Below, piece after piece: positions 35,037 to 42,738 of a DNA stretch of 43,388 nt; the first letter of the stretch is position 1, and each line of letters begins with the position of its first letter. Source of the stretch: a bacterium (GTDB lineage Bacteria; Cyanobacteriota; Vampirovibrionia; Obscuribacterales; Obscuribacteraceae). Made by a program: the position numbers and the translations under genes. The notes beneath the pieces are model-generated. The model did no database searches. It saw only the letters and a list, made by a program, of their open reading frames with translations, and had not been told where the DNA came from. The stretch covers positions 1 to 43,388 of the forward strand of contig JAGOSY010000035.1 of the NCBI GenBank assembly GCA_018062085.1. The letters are read 5' to 3'.

Positions 35037-35687
35037 ATGCCGTTCAATTTGAATAGAAAAAAGTGGTGCAGGATGAGAGAAGTTCACTGTTACAGCAATT
35101 TAGAATATGTGTTGAAATTCAATCCGGCCCTGAAGGAGAGGGTTGACGAAATTAGAGAACAGAAAGTCCTCGGCCTGCGACTCAAACCGTCCGCTAGCTT
35201 AATCGATAAGTCACAACTACTGACTAACGACGCCCGAAAAGCTTTACTGGATAAGATTGCCTTCTTTGTGGATGAAAATGTTACCGGGCGCTCTGATATG
35301 TGCCAGCAATTTGCCGAACTGCTCTGCCTGTCACTAGTTAAACTTAGATTCGTTCCGAAAATGATGATTGGGACAGTTGAGTATTACGACGAAAGTGGAA
35401 AACAGCTTTTTAGATGGAATCCAAATGGACATTTTTGGGTTCAAGTTAAAGGTGATTTGATAGATGGAAATTTAGACTCTCTATTCGAAAATCCAACCGT
35501 GCCAAAAACCTTGCATGTTAGCCCATACTGGGGTCCAATCACCGAAGTTCCAAGAGATAGAAAATACTTCAAGAATCTATCGGCTACAGTACCTGCCAGA
35601 GATTCTGATGTACAAAATATTTGGTGGCCAGACCTTTCAGATTGGTTGGATGGCGAGTTTCTAACAAGCTTTCGTGAATTTGGCTAG
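35037..35687 (+). CDS. Transglutaminase-like (papain-fold) protein
   Basis: A 216-aa protein from the ATG at 35037. A Cys-His-Asp set in the transglutaminase-like order is visible: C89 in 'GRSDMCQQFAELL', H132 in 'PNGHFWVQV' and D143 in 'LIDGNLDSL'. Transglutaminase-core proteins of bacteria are mostly cysteine proteases or cross-linking enzymes. No signal peptide is present, so a cytoplasmic role is likely. The start is uncertain because neither this ATG nor the one at 35073 has a strong ribosome binding site. It follows the HEPN-like gene by 39 bases and may be in the same transcript. The IS110 element lies just downstream. Confidence 0.68.
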   Translation: MPFNLNRKKWCRMREVHCYSNLEYVLKFNPALKERVDEIREQKVLGLRLKPSASLIDKSQLLTNDARKALLDKIAFFVDENVTGRSDMCQQFAELLCLSLVKLRFVPKMMIGTVEYYDESGKQLFRWNPNGHFWVQVKGDLIDGNLDSLFENPTVPKTLHVSPYWGPITEVPRDRKYFKNLSATVPARDSDVQNIWWPDLSDWLDGEFLTSFREFG

Positions 35688-35911
35688 GCAGCCGTTAAAT
35701 CTCCATGCCCGATAATCACCGTTAGATAGTGTGTTCAGTGTCAAGTTAGTTTTTCGCATGGGCCATTTCCTTGAGATGCAAATTTTATCGCAAGCAGAAG
35801 CATCGTCAACCCAAAGCTGCAACGGGTTGACTACGCTTCTACTTTGCGATCGAACAGCATCTGCAAGTAAATGCTTTTTGCTGTCCGGCCGTATGTTCTG
35901 CGAAGTGCTCT

Positions 35912-36922
35912 CTAACCGATAGCGGTTGCATTCATCGGGACTGCAGGAATCGTTAGAGGCCGACTCGATTTGAAATCGACCCCAAAGTGCCTACCTGTCT
36001 TAACCACGGCGAACATTAGTCTTAAAAGCTTTCGCATAACGGCACCTACAACCACTTTGCCCGGTTTACCTGCTGCCTTCAGCCGTGCGGCAAATTCGCG
36101 CAAAACCGGATTTGAGCGGAGAGCACAAAGCGCTGGCATGTACAGCGCCTTCCGCATGCGTGAGTTCCCGACCTTAGACATTCGGGGTCTTCCTCTGACC
36201 GACGAGCCGGATTCGAATAGCCTGGGGGTTATGCCACAGAAGACTTCCAGCTCTCGGCTGCGGGCAAAGTTGCTGGCTGCAGACAACTCTCCCAAGAATG
36301 TCACTGCAGCGGTTTGCCCAACGCCAATTATCGAGGTTAAGAGATCATAGTCTCGACCAAGCTTTGGATAGCGGTGGATTAACTCCAATATCTCCGTATC
36401 CAGTGCCTCAATCTCGTTATCTAAATATTCGATGTGTTGCTTGATCGCACGATGCACGCGTTCGTCCAGTACTCCCGATTGAAGCCTGTTCTTTTCTTGA
36501 GTTCGATGCTCAGTGAGTTCTTCTACATATCGCTGCATGTCTCGAACAGCCCTTATCTCCGGTGGTGGTGGCACCCAGACTGAGGGAGCTTGTGTACGAC
36601 AAAAACGAGCAATTATCTTTGCATCAATCTTGTCAGTCTTAGAACGTCTCATGTCACTTTGAGCAAATCCTTTGATTCGAGCTGGATTCACTACGCTAAC
36701 TACAAACTTCTCAGTATGCAGAAAGTCTGCTAGTGGCTCCCAAAGGCGTCCTGTGCCCTCCATACACGCATGAACTACCTTTGCATTGTGCTCCGCCAAC
36801 CAAGCAATCAACTCACGAAACCCGTCGTAGGAATTGCCAAAGGCTCTATGAGATGTTTTGCTGTCTAATAGCAGGCACGCATCGAATTTTGTCTTAGAAA
36901 TATCGATTCCGAGCTGGTACAT
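35912..36922 (-). CDS. IS110-family transposase (recombinase)
   Basis: A full-length 336-aa IS110-type transposase. The N-terminal RuvC-like DEDD domain has D7 ('GIDISK'), E55 ('CMEGTG') and D97/D100 ('SKTDKIDAK'). A coiled-coil linker follows (about 140-185), then a C-terminal Tnp20 domain with 'CGITPRLFESGSSVRG' (Ser cluster 238-241, containing the likely catalytic Ser) and 'KVGNSRMRKALYMPAL'. IS110 enzymes exchange strands guided by an element-encoded bridge RNA. The gene appears intact, with no frameshift. Neither end of the element could be fixed because IS110 members lack long terminal inverted repeats. The non-coding side upstream of the ATG (36923 to about 37140) is the place to look for the RNA. 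Confidence 0.92.
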   Translation of the reverse strand: MYQLGIDISKTKFDACLLLDSKTSHRAFGNSYDGFRELIAWLAEHNAKVVHACMEGTGRLWEPLADFLHTEKFVVSVVNPARIKGFAQSDMRRSKTDKIDAKIIARFCRTQAPSVWVPPPPEIRAVRDMQRYVEELTEHRTQEKNRLQSGVLDERVHRAIKQHIEYLDNEIEALDTEILELIHRYPKLGRDYDLLTSIIGVGQTAAVTFLGELSAASNFARSRELEVFCGITPRLFESGSSVRGRPRMSKVGNSRMRKALYMPALCALRSNPVLREFAARLKAAGKPGKVVVGAVMRKLLRLMFAVVKTGRHFGVDFKSSRPLTIPAVPMNATAIG

Positions 36923-37140
36923 TTTTTCTTCTTTCTAGTGGTGCTTTTACTGAGCGTCAAATAGAATCTTGCCCAGGGCGAACCTTGTATGCGAGCTAAA
37001 TCAGGCCGATTTGCTTAAAGATAATGTTCTGCCTTGAAGGACAAGATCAGGAAAGAGAGCCCGAATCTAACGGACTGATTTAAAAATCCAATGTTCTAAC
37101 TGGTTTCTCCCTTTCCTACTATCCTCGCGCCCGAGAATAG
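36923..37140 (-). ncRNA. Possible IS110 bridge-RNA region
   Basis: IS110-group elements encode a bridge RNA of roughly 150-200 nt in the non-coding end upstream of the transposase. The stretch here is a suitable length, is gene-free and would be read on the minus strand. At its far end a 9-bp stem with a 4-base loop (37119-37127/37132-37140) pairs fully on the minus strand (one G-U) but has a C-A mismatch on the plus strand, consistent with a minus-strand RNA. I could not resolve the two guide loops, so the assignment rests on position and family knowledge. Confidence 0.4.
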
Positions 37141-37152
37141 CCTCGCCTAACT

Positions 37153-37181
37153 TTCAAGCCGGGTCAAATCGCCGGCTTGAA
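37153..37181. other. Strong hairpin between IS110 and secreted-protein gene
   Basis: A perfect 10-bp GC-rich stem (37153-37162/37172-37181) with a 9-base loop lies 87 bases before the next gene. No T-run follows on either strand, so an intrinsic terminator is not supported. It may belong to the IS end or the 5' leader. Confidence 0.45.
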
Positions 37182-37267
37182 GTCAAGTCCAACATACAAT
37201 GGTTCACACAACACTTCAATCCAATCTCTGCTGCTAAAATCAACCATCGATTGCGCGGAGAAACACC

Positions 37268-38032
37268 ATGCCAGAACAAGCTTCCCGATTGGTAAGAATC
37301 GCTCTTGCAGTATTTCTCGCATTCGCAATTACTACCCAAACCGTTGCCGCCAAGTGCGTCTCACTCGATTTCCAAAACCCTAACCGCAACCTAGACAAAG
37401 CCCTCAAGCCATACCACAAGAAAATGCGGGAGCGCATCGAGGCTGAATGGCTCCTTCTAGATCCTCACTGCGGACAAACAATCGTCATCGAATTTCTCGT
37501 CCTCTCTCACGGCAAAATAGTTATTCCAAAAGCCGAAGAGTACGCTGTTAACGAAGACGAGGACTACGACCTTCGCCTTCTACCAGTTACCGCTCTTCGA
37601 GCAATCAACTATTTACCAGATCTTCCTAACGGCCAGGACGACCTTGTTGTAACAGGAGAATTCATCAGCCTCCCACCCCCACGTCAAGCCAACAACAAAA
37701 ATGGCAGTGATCAAAATGGCAGTAACCAGAATAGCGACGGCCAGACTCGAAGGCGGATTAAGACTACGCTCCTGATATTGGCTGTACTCGCTGCCGCCGG
37801 CGGAGCTGTCGTCGGACTAATTGCTCTCAACCGCTCAATGAACAACAGTTCCTCCGGCAATACGAACCCGGATATAGAGTGGGTCAATTACCCTCACAGG
37901 AGAGCGATAGACGGCGCTTGGGTGCAAGGATATTGGAGGACCAAGGCAAACGGCACCCTCATCGACAACTTCAGCACCCAGGGCAACGTAAATCCATTTA
38001 CAGGCAAACCCGGCTGGGTGAGGATGCCATAA
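37268..38032 (+). CDS. Secreted or anchored protein with TonB-C-like region and GYW/NPFTGK tail
   Basis: A 254-aa protein with GGAG 7 bases before the ATG. It has a signal peptide (about 1-28, ending VAA), then a region resembling TonB C-terminal folds (about 50-135: 'MRERIEAEWLL', 'IEFLVLSHGKIVI', 'ALRAINYLPDLPNG'), an Asn/Gln-rich linker (about 138-160), a transmembrane helix (about 166-187) and a C-terminal tail with 'VQGYWRTKANGT' and 'NVNPFTGKPG'. The tail is a small module seen in short surface proteins of various bacteria (from memory). A signal peptide plus an internal membrane helix is unusual and may leave the tail on the cytoplasmic side. Function unknown. Confidence 0.72.
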   Translation: MPEQASRLVRIALAVFLAFAITTQTVAAKCVSLDFQNPNRNLDKALKPYHKKMRERIEAEWLLLDPHCGQTIVIEFLVLSHGKIVIPKAEEYAVNEDEDYDLRLLPVTALRAINYLPDLPNGQDDLVVTGEFISLPPPRQANNKNGSDQNGSNQNSDGQTRRRIKTTLLILAVLAAAGGAVVGLIALNRSMNNSSSGNTNPDIEWVNYPHRRAIDGAWVQGYWRTKANGTLIDNFSTQGNVNPFTGKPGWVRMP

Positions 38033-38308
38033 CCCACAAAACAGGTTCCCAGACAAACCTCCTCAGCGACACCAGCTGCAATCTATGAAGACAGTGACCA
38101 GCAGCCCACATAAAATACGTACAGCTCAGGCTTCTGTATTGCTTGGCCTAACTCCGCCTGATACCATACAAAAGTACGCTGTTCTGGAATCCAAATAATC
38201 TGTACAGATTATTCGCTTTTCCTGGCAGATCTATGTTATAAATTGAGAGTGAATTGTTTTTCTCGGTTCAATCAATTGTTTTTCTGGTAATATATGAGGT
38301 GTGGCCCA
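38033..38308. promoter_or_regulatory. hicAB control region
   Basis: This gap holds a 20-bp perfect palindrome (38194-38213), an extended -10 sequence (TGtTATAAA, with TATAAA at 38237-38242) and a 12-base direct repeat, AATTGTTTTTCT, at 38252-38263 and 38274-38285 (22 bp apart, two helical turns). Palindrome and promoter are placed as in autoregulated toxin-antitoxin operons. Confidence 0.55.
38194..38213. promoter_or_regulatory. 20-bp perfect palindrome, probable HicB operator
   Basis: AATAATCTGTACAGATTATT is identical on both strands. It ends 23 bases before the candidate -10 box, so it abuts or covers the -35 region. An antitoxin bound here would block RNA polymerase. Confidence 0.6.
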
Positions 38309-38518
38309 ATGCCATTGGAGTTTCGAGACCTGAAGGAAGAAGTGGAAGCCCAAGGGTATTCACTCGAAATCACAAAAAAGGGTCATTACTGGGTCATAAC
38401 CCCAGACGGAGGGAAGCTAATAACCTTTGCCGTGAATCACAAGAAAAATTCTCGTGGAGAAGTATTTGACTCATACGTCAGCAAGGTGCGAAAGGCGATC
38501 ACAGTAGACCGAGCATAA
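38309..38518 (+). CDS. hicA: HicA-like mRNA interferase toxin
   Basis: A 69-aa protein from the ATG at 38309, with GAGG 9 bases upstream; a second ATG at 38294 is in frame but less well placed. It has the HicA double-stranded RNA-binding-like layout: helix 'FRDLKEEVEAQGYSLEI', then 'KKGHYWVITPDGGKLITF' with a central Gly-His (H26, equivalent to the catalytic His of HicA), then a C-terminal helix 'YVSKVRKAI'. HicA cleaves mRNA and is neutralised by HicB. The HicB-like gene follows after 63 bases. Identity is by pattern and neighbourhood, since the sequence is divergent from typical HicA. Confidence 0.7.
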   Translation: MPLEFRDLKEEVEAQGYSLEITKKGHYWVITPDGGKLITFAVNHKKNSRGEVFDSYVSKVRKAITVDRA

Positions 38519-38581
38519 AAACCTAGGGAGGGGTCAGTGTTGCTGTAAGAAGTAGCTCTGACTAGGAAAAAAGGAGCAACA

Positions 38582-39010
38582 ATGAACAAGAAGGCAATAG
38601 CTGACACAGCTCTCTGCCGGTATGACGAGACAGAGCAGTGCTACATCGTCGAGTCTCCATTATTTGATCGAGTGATTGGAGTAGGTGAAACAGAGAGCGA
38701 AGCAAAACAGATTTTTGACGAGTTACTAGATGAGACATACGTGGCTTACCTGGAAGGGAAACTCGTTGGTTATGACAAGCGCGGCCGTCCATCCAAAGGT
38801 AATGTCGAGTTTCATGCCCAAGTAAAACCAGAGGTCAAGGCACAAATATCTCAAAGAGCAAAAGCTTTAGGCGTTTCACAAGGGGACGTCATTGCTTATC
38901 TCGCGGCTGTTGCAGATTTGAAAGTTGATTTTGAGCGACAAATACTTGAATTGAAGAAGCAGATACAAGACCAAGACGATCATGTAGGACAATCAAAAGC
39001 TGCCGTGTAA
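38582..39010 (+). CDS. hicB: HicB-family antitoxin
   Basis: A 142-aa protein with AAGGAG 5 bases before the ATG. The N-terminal partial-RNase-H HicB fold is clear: 'CRYDETEQCYIVESPLFDRVIGVGETESEAKQIFDELL' type (positions about 12-49, shown in part). The C-terminal half (about 78-115) has a ribbon-helix-helix-like 'VKPEVKAQISQRAKALGVSQ' for DNA binding, followed by a short coiled coil. HicB proteins bind the toxin and repress the operon, in agreement with the palindrome upstream of hicA. The next gene starts 22 bases later and may be co-transcribed. Confidence 0.78.
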   Translation: MNKKAIADTALCRYDETEQCYIVESPLFDRVIGVGETESEAKQIFDELLDETYVAYLEGKLVGYDKRGRPSKGNVEFHAQVKPEVKAQISQRAKALGVSQGDVIAYLAAVADLKVDFERQILELKKQIQDQDDHVGQSKAAV

Positions 39011-39032
39011 GCAGGCACCAAAGGAACTAGTG

Positions 39033-39728
39033 ATGAGCAAGCCGGATAAAGAAATATCCACCCAGAAGCGATTTGAAGACGCCTTCAAAGCTGAAGTGAA
39101 TCGCCTCTGGCAAGAGGCTAATGGAACACCAGCGGCGGCAGCTGTTATTTACGACAAAAAAGCAGCGGCCGTTCAACTCCGGATAACCTTTTCCAAAGAT
39201 ACTTCTGACTCGGAGGTAACCGCTTCCGTGGAACGGTTTCTCGCACTCTGTAAAAAGAAAACTCATTTACGCAGCCTTGTCACATCCAACCAAAAGGCAA
39301 GTGGTTCAAAAGGGACAGGAACATCTGATGATGCTCCTGTCCCTAAAACTTTGCAAGACGCAATCGGTTTCGCCCAACCAGCGACAGTTGAACTTATCAG
39401 GCTGATACCGATAGTAAAAGAGGGCCTGCATTCACTCGCAGGTCGTCTTGAAGATGCTTACCGCCATTGCAATAGGATAAAAAGCTTAGGCGTAGTAAGT
39501 CATGAACTAGGTGCAATAAGTAGAGACCTGGCTGCTATAAAAGAAAACATCACGAACTTGACCAGCCTTATCAAAGGCTTTGATGTTTTCGATAGAACAG
39601 AAACGGTTTTTCTCGATGATGAAGCGAATTACTGGCTTGGAATCGGAAAAGAGTGCCTCGGACTGGAACGCTTTATCGGAGCAGGCCTGGGCAAGCTTGA
39701 AGACGCTCTTCAACGCCTCATCGACTGA
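39033..39728 (+). CDS. Hypothetical 231-aa helical protein
   Basis: Not recognised. AAGGA lies 7 bases before the ATG at 39033. An N-terminal basic/Ala-rich segment (about 1-80) precedes a Ser/Gly linker (about 82-105) and a long helical C-terminal part (about 110-231) with coiled-coil-like runs ('LHSLAGRLEDAYRHCNRIK'). No signal peptide or membrane helix is seen. It follows hicB by 22 bases and could be a third gene of that unit. Confidence 0.65.
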   Translation: MSKPDKEISTQKRFEDAFKAEVNRLWQEANGTPAAAAVIYDKKAAAVQLRITFSKDTSDSEVTASVERFLALCKKKTHLRSLVTSNQKASGSKGTGTSDDAPVPKTLQDAIGFAQPATVELIRLIPIVKEGLHSLAGRLEDAYRHCNRIKSLGVVSHELGAISRDLAAIKENITNLTSLIKGFDVFDRTETVFLDDEANYWLGIGKECLGLERFIGAGLGKLEDALQRLID

Positions 39729-39883
39729 CGATTTATGGCCAACGCCGCTTCCTTTGCTTGCAATAAACGGCTGATAAGCCAGCCAATGTTTCACCAAACG
39801 CTTTCTTATGAAATGGTTTAAGCGAATTGACAGTCCATCTATAGCTGTTCGAAATAAAGTCTAGTTTTGCTCAAAGGAATACA

Positions 39884-40735
39884 TTGATATTTAACTGGTC
39901 TACCTACCAAATTTTTGTGACGCTTTTTTCAGCAGGAACTACAGTTGTAGCATTGTCAGCAGCATGGCTAACTTTTGCGGACCAGAAGCGAGTGAAACGT
40001 GAAGCGGATCTTCAATCTAGAAATACTTTGGTAGCTGCTATTCAAACTGAATTAGCTGGAATGAGAGATTGGGCTAGCGAATACAGCGCTCAGCACGATT
40101 ATGCTACAGACGGAGCAGTTTTTCTACGTTGGCGTGCACCGTTTTACAAGCCAATTCATCCAATCGTGCATAACACTATAGCTTTAGCGGCATCAGCAGG
40201 GCTGGACCGGGGCCTCTCAGTCGAGCAAGTCAAAGCACTGCTTGAATTGGAATATCAGCTAAGTCGTTTTGAGAGGGCACGCCGCCAGATCGATGACGTA
40301 GCAAACAACAATCTCGATGTCTGTAGTTTACTCACTGACAAATTGTTAGAAGCCAATCCAGAGGCAAATACTATAAATCTTCCAACTTTAGCCGCAGCAG
40401 AGAGCGTTGCTATGCGCAGATTTTATGAATTAAATCGCGTACTGCATGTCGAATGCATTGGGGATTCAACTAATTCGCCCAATCTTCATACGGCGTACAA
40501 CTCAGTGAAACAGAAATTCGAACTAGACAATGCGGCAAATCCGCCTGAGTCAGCCTGGGAAACTCGTGGCCATGTCCTCGCAGTGATTTTAGTTTGTTTT
40601 GGTATCGGCATAATGTTTAGCGCATTTGTTAGCTTTTTTGTCCAGACTGATATGCCACCAGCACCAGTAGCGCAGAACAGCAATTTGCCAAATATAAAAG
40701 CCGCTGAAAATGCGCAGAAGATGCCTAGCCGCTGA
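39884..40735 (+). CDS. Membrane protein of unknown function
   Basis: A 283-aa protein from a TTG start with AAAGGA 5 bases upstream. It has one transmembrane helix near the N-terminus (about 8-30), a long soluble helical domain (about 35-225) and a second membrane helix (about 230-250), followed by a Pro/Asn-rich tail. This layout leaves a large domain between two anchors, as in several small bacterial sensor or effector proteins. No catalytic motif is visible. Confidence 0.65.
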   Translation: MIFNWSTYQIFVTLFSAGTTVVALSAAWLTFADQKRVKREADLQSRNTLVAAIQTELAGMRDWASEYSAQHDYATDGAVFLRWRAPFYKPIHPIVHNTIALAASAGLDRGLSVEQVKALLELEYQLSRFERARRQIDDVANNNLDVCSLLTDKLLEANPEANTINLPTLAAAESVAMRRFYELNRVLHVECIGDSTNSPNLHTAYNSVKQKFELDNAANPPESAWETRGHVLAVILVCFGIGIMFSAFVSFFVQTDMPPAPVAQNSNLPNIKAAENAQKMPSR

Positions 40736-40746
40736 AGGAGTATGCA

Positions 40747-40992
40747 ATGGAAAATGGCAAGTTTGAGATTTTAGGTTTACGAGAATTGTTAGGTGGGGCT
40801 TTTATAGATTTAAGTGAATTATCTTGGGAGCGCCATACTGGGAGACAAGCTTATGTAATCTATTGCTACAGCGCCAGAGTTGGCTCTATGTTCCCAGTTA
40901 ACAACCAATTTGAGTTATCAATCTATGACGTTTATTGCATTGGCCATTGGAACGAAGATGGAAATTTTACGGTCGAGAAACTTAAAGAATGA
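40747..40992 (+). CDS. Hypothetical 81-aa protein
   Basis: A small protein with GGAG 6 bases before the ATG, 11 bases after the membrane-protein gene, so likely in its operon. It is rich in Tyr/Trp/Cys in the middle ('YVIYCYSARVGSMFPVNNQ'). No homologous family is recognised. The hairpin repeat at 40996 begins four bases after its stop. Confidence 0.6.
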   Translation: MENGKFEILGLRELLGGAFIDLSELSWERHTGRQAYVIYCYSARVGSMFPVNNQFELSIYDVYCIGHWNEDGNFTVEKLKE

Positions 40993-40995
40993 GGC

Positions 40996-41049
40996 ATGGC
41001 AACGATTCGCGTTTATGTGAAGCTGAGCATAAACGCGAATCGTTGCCAT
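40996..41049. repeat. 22-bp perfect-stem hairpin (solo RIT-like palindrome)
   Basis: Arms 40996-41017 and 41028-41049 are exact 22-bp inverted repeats around the 10-base loop tgaagctgag. Positions 41001-41037 match 33361-33397 at 35 of 37 bases, and the motif WTTATGNNAAG is at 41012-41022. No T-run follows, so it is not a normal terminator. It may be an unoccupied or relict recombinase site. Confidence 0.85.
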
Positions 41050-41096
41050 AGGTCAATCAGGAGCGTCCAAATTCAGTGGTAAGCACAGAGGGAGCG

Positions 41097-41765
41097 ATGA
41101 TAGTACAAGACAAGATTATAGAAAGGCTAGATAAGGCAATCAGTGCAGGTTCTGCTGTCGTCAATTCGCCTGGGTTTAACAGATACTATGCTGATCAAGG
41201 ACTATATTTTGCGTTCAAGGCTCATGGTTTGGCCTGTTTAGTTGATGTGCTAGGAGCAAATCACAGCTATACAAAATCATTCGAGAAGATGTTTGTTGAG
41301 GATGGAAGGCGTAGTGAAGCTGAGGGCGGTCAGCGCCTTCTACAGACGGTGCGTGAAGAGTTTCAAGCGGGGTACCTGCACTCAGTAAAAGAACTAATTA
41401 ATGCCGAAGTATTTTCTGATTTTATCGAAATGGCAGAATATCTTTTAACTCAGGGATACAAAGATCCAGCAGCTGTACTTGGAGGGGCAGTTCTCGAAGA
41501 ACATTTACGGAAGCTTTGCGATAAAAATGAAATTCCATTGACGACATTGGACAACAAGGGCGACACGAGGAAGAAGCAAGCTAATGTTCTCAATGATGAC
41601 TTGGCGAAGGCGGGTGTTTACACAAAGGTCCAGCAAAAAGCCGTCACTGGGTGGCAGGGAATACGCAACGAAGCAGCGCATGGTAACTTCCAAGCTTATA
41701 GTTCGGAAGAAGTTCGTCTAATGTTGTCCGGCATAACTGCATTTGTAGCTACTTTGCCTGCATAA
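41097..41765 (+). CDS. HEPN-like (RNEAAHG) protein
   Basis: A 222-aa helical protein from the ATG at 41097 (an in-frame GTG at 41076 is the alternative start). The C-terminal third (about 120-215) has the layout 'AAVLGGAVLEEHLRKLCDK' ... 'GWQGIRNEAAHGNF'. R190-x4-H195 is the Rx4-6H motif of HEPN proteins. Related small proteins occur singly in many genomes, often in defence or accessory regions (from memory). RNase activity is plausible but unproven; no partner nucleotidyltransferase is adjacent. The hairpin repeat lies just upstream. Confidence 0.65.
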   Translation: MIVQDKIIERLDKAISAGSAVVNSPGFNRYYADQGLYFAFKAHGLACLVDVLGANHSYTKSFEKMFVEDGRRSEAEGGQRLLQTVREEFQAGYLHSVKELINAEVFSDFIEMAEYLLTQGYKDPAAVLGGAVLEEHLRKLCDKNEIPLTTLDNKGDTRKKQANVLNDDLAKAGVYTKVQQKAVTGWQGIRNEAAHGNFQAYSSEEVRLMLSGITAFVATLPA

Positions 41766-41992
41766 CTTGAGCAAGCTTCTTACACATTTTAAAGTTCTCG
41801 TTTTTTTCAATTTCAGCAGCAAAATTAGCACTAAATGCAACACCAGGATGTTAGCACGTGAACCAGTCCGATAATGCTGCTTATGTATTATCCCAACAAG
41901 CCGTCGCCCAAATCCCTCTCCTAGCCAAGCTTTCCAAACTTGATTTTTCCAGCGTTCTTTTAAAACTCATCGTGCGTGGCCCCATTCTCGCC

Positions 41993-42547
41993 TCACACCG
42001 TAGAGTACGATTTTGCAACGGCTACAATGTTCTCTTCAACGAATTTTCGAGCAAGCGGATGAACACCACCTCCAAGTATGGAAAAGCCCTTCCAGTAATG
42101 GATTTCATTGGTTTTCAAAGAGTAAAGCACGGGGAAATAAATATACCCGTGGTCCCAAAAATTAATTGCCTGGTGCCACAAAAGATGCTGCTGATTAACA
42201 TATGAAATGATCTCAGGATCAAGATCTTCGCATGCAATACAGGGGATCATCGCAAAAGAACTCAGCCAAACAGGAACCCCTTCTCCCGCCGAGTAAACTA
42301 GTTTGGAAAACTTCAACCCTTCCTCAAACAACTTGACTAAATCGTCTTTTGAAGGTCTGCCAACATAGTCGACCACCAGATGAACAGGGATGCGCACGAT
42401 GTTCCATTCAATGCGTGTAGCCAAAAGAGCAGGCTCTAGCGTTGCAGAGATTTGTGGATTGCGCCAAATCTCACAGTGCTTAGATTGGAGCTGTTTCTCC
42501 AATCGAGCTATAAACTCATCGTATTTCGAACCACTCTGTTGCTTCAT
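41993..42547 (-). CDS. Hypothetical 184-aa protein
   Basis: A soluble protein of unknown family with a helical N-terminus (about 5-25) and a mixed Trp/Tyr/His-rich second half ('HQAINFWDHGYIYFPVLYSLKTNEIHYWKG'; about 130-160, in part). It stands alone between convergent and divergent genes. No strong ribosome binding site is seen before the ATG at 42547. A strong hairpin lies in the divergent gap upstream. Confidence 0.55.
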   Translation of the reverse strand: MKQQSGSKYDEFIARLEKQLQSKHCEIWRNPQISATLEPALLATRIEWNIVRIPVHLVVDYVGRPSKDDLVKLFEEGLKFSKLVYSAGEGVPVWLSSFAMIPCIACEDLDPEIISYVNQQHLLWHQAINFWDHGYIYFPVLYSLKTNEIHYWKGFSILGGGVHPLARKFVEENIVAVAKSYSTV

Positions 42548-42611
42548 GCCTAAAACGACCTTCAGCCTGCGCTAATTGTAGTCTTCCATTCAGGGTGATT
42601 ATTCCATGAAT

Positions 42612-42643
42612 TGATATTCGAGATATTTATCTCTCGAATATCA
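42612..42643. promoter_or_regulatory. 12-bp inverted repeat in divergent gap
   Basis: Perfect arms 42612-42623 and 42632-42643 with an 8-base spacer lie between the divergent genes at 42547 and 42739. An operator controlling one or both is possible. Confidence 0.4.
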
Positions 42644-42738
42644 TGCATCTTACCCAAGGCTCCCGCGATGATATCATTGTTCAAGGTTCGCGCTTTCACG
42701 AACGTGAATCCAAGCAACCAGCCAGGAGCTAACTACAG

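Noticed and set aside
35731..35922. 63-codon frame after the transglutaminase-like gene
   Set aside because: GTG start without ribosome binding site, lying in the probable IS110 right end.
40996..41049. Intrinsic terminator
   Set aside because: The stem is perfect but too long for a typical terminator and is not followed by a T-run; sequence sharing with the RIT remnant explains it better.
41858..42205. 115-codon plus-strand frame overlapping the 184-aa minus-strand gene
   Set aside because: Its second half is antisense to the better-formed minus-strand gene, and the start lacks a clear signal.
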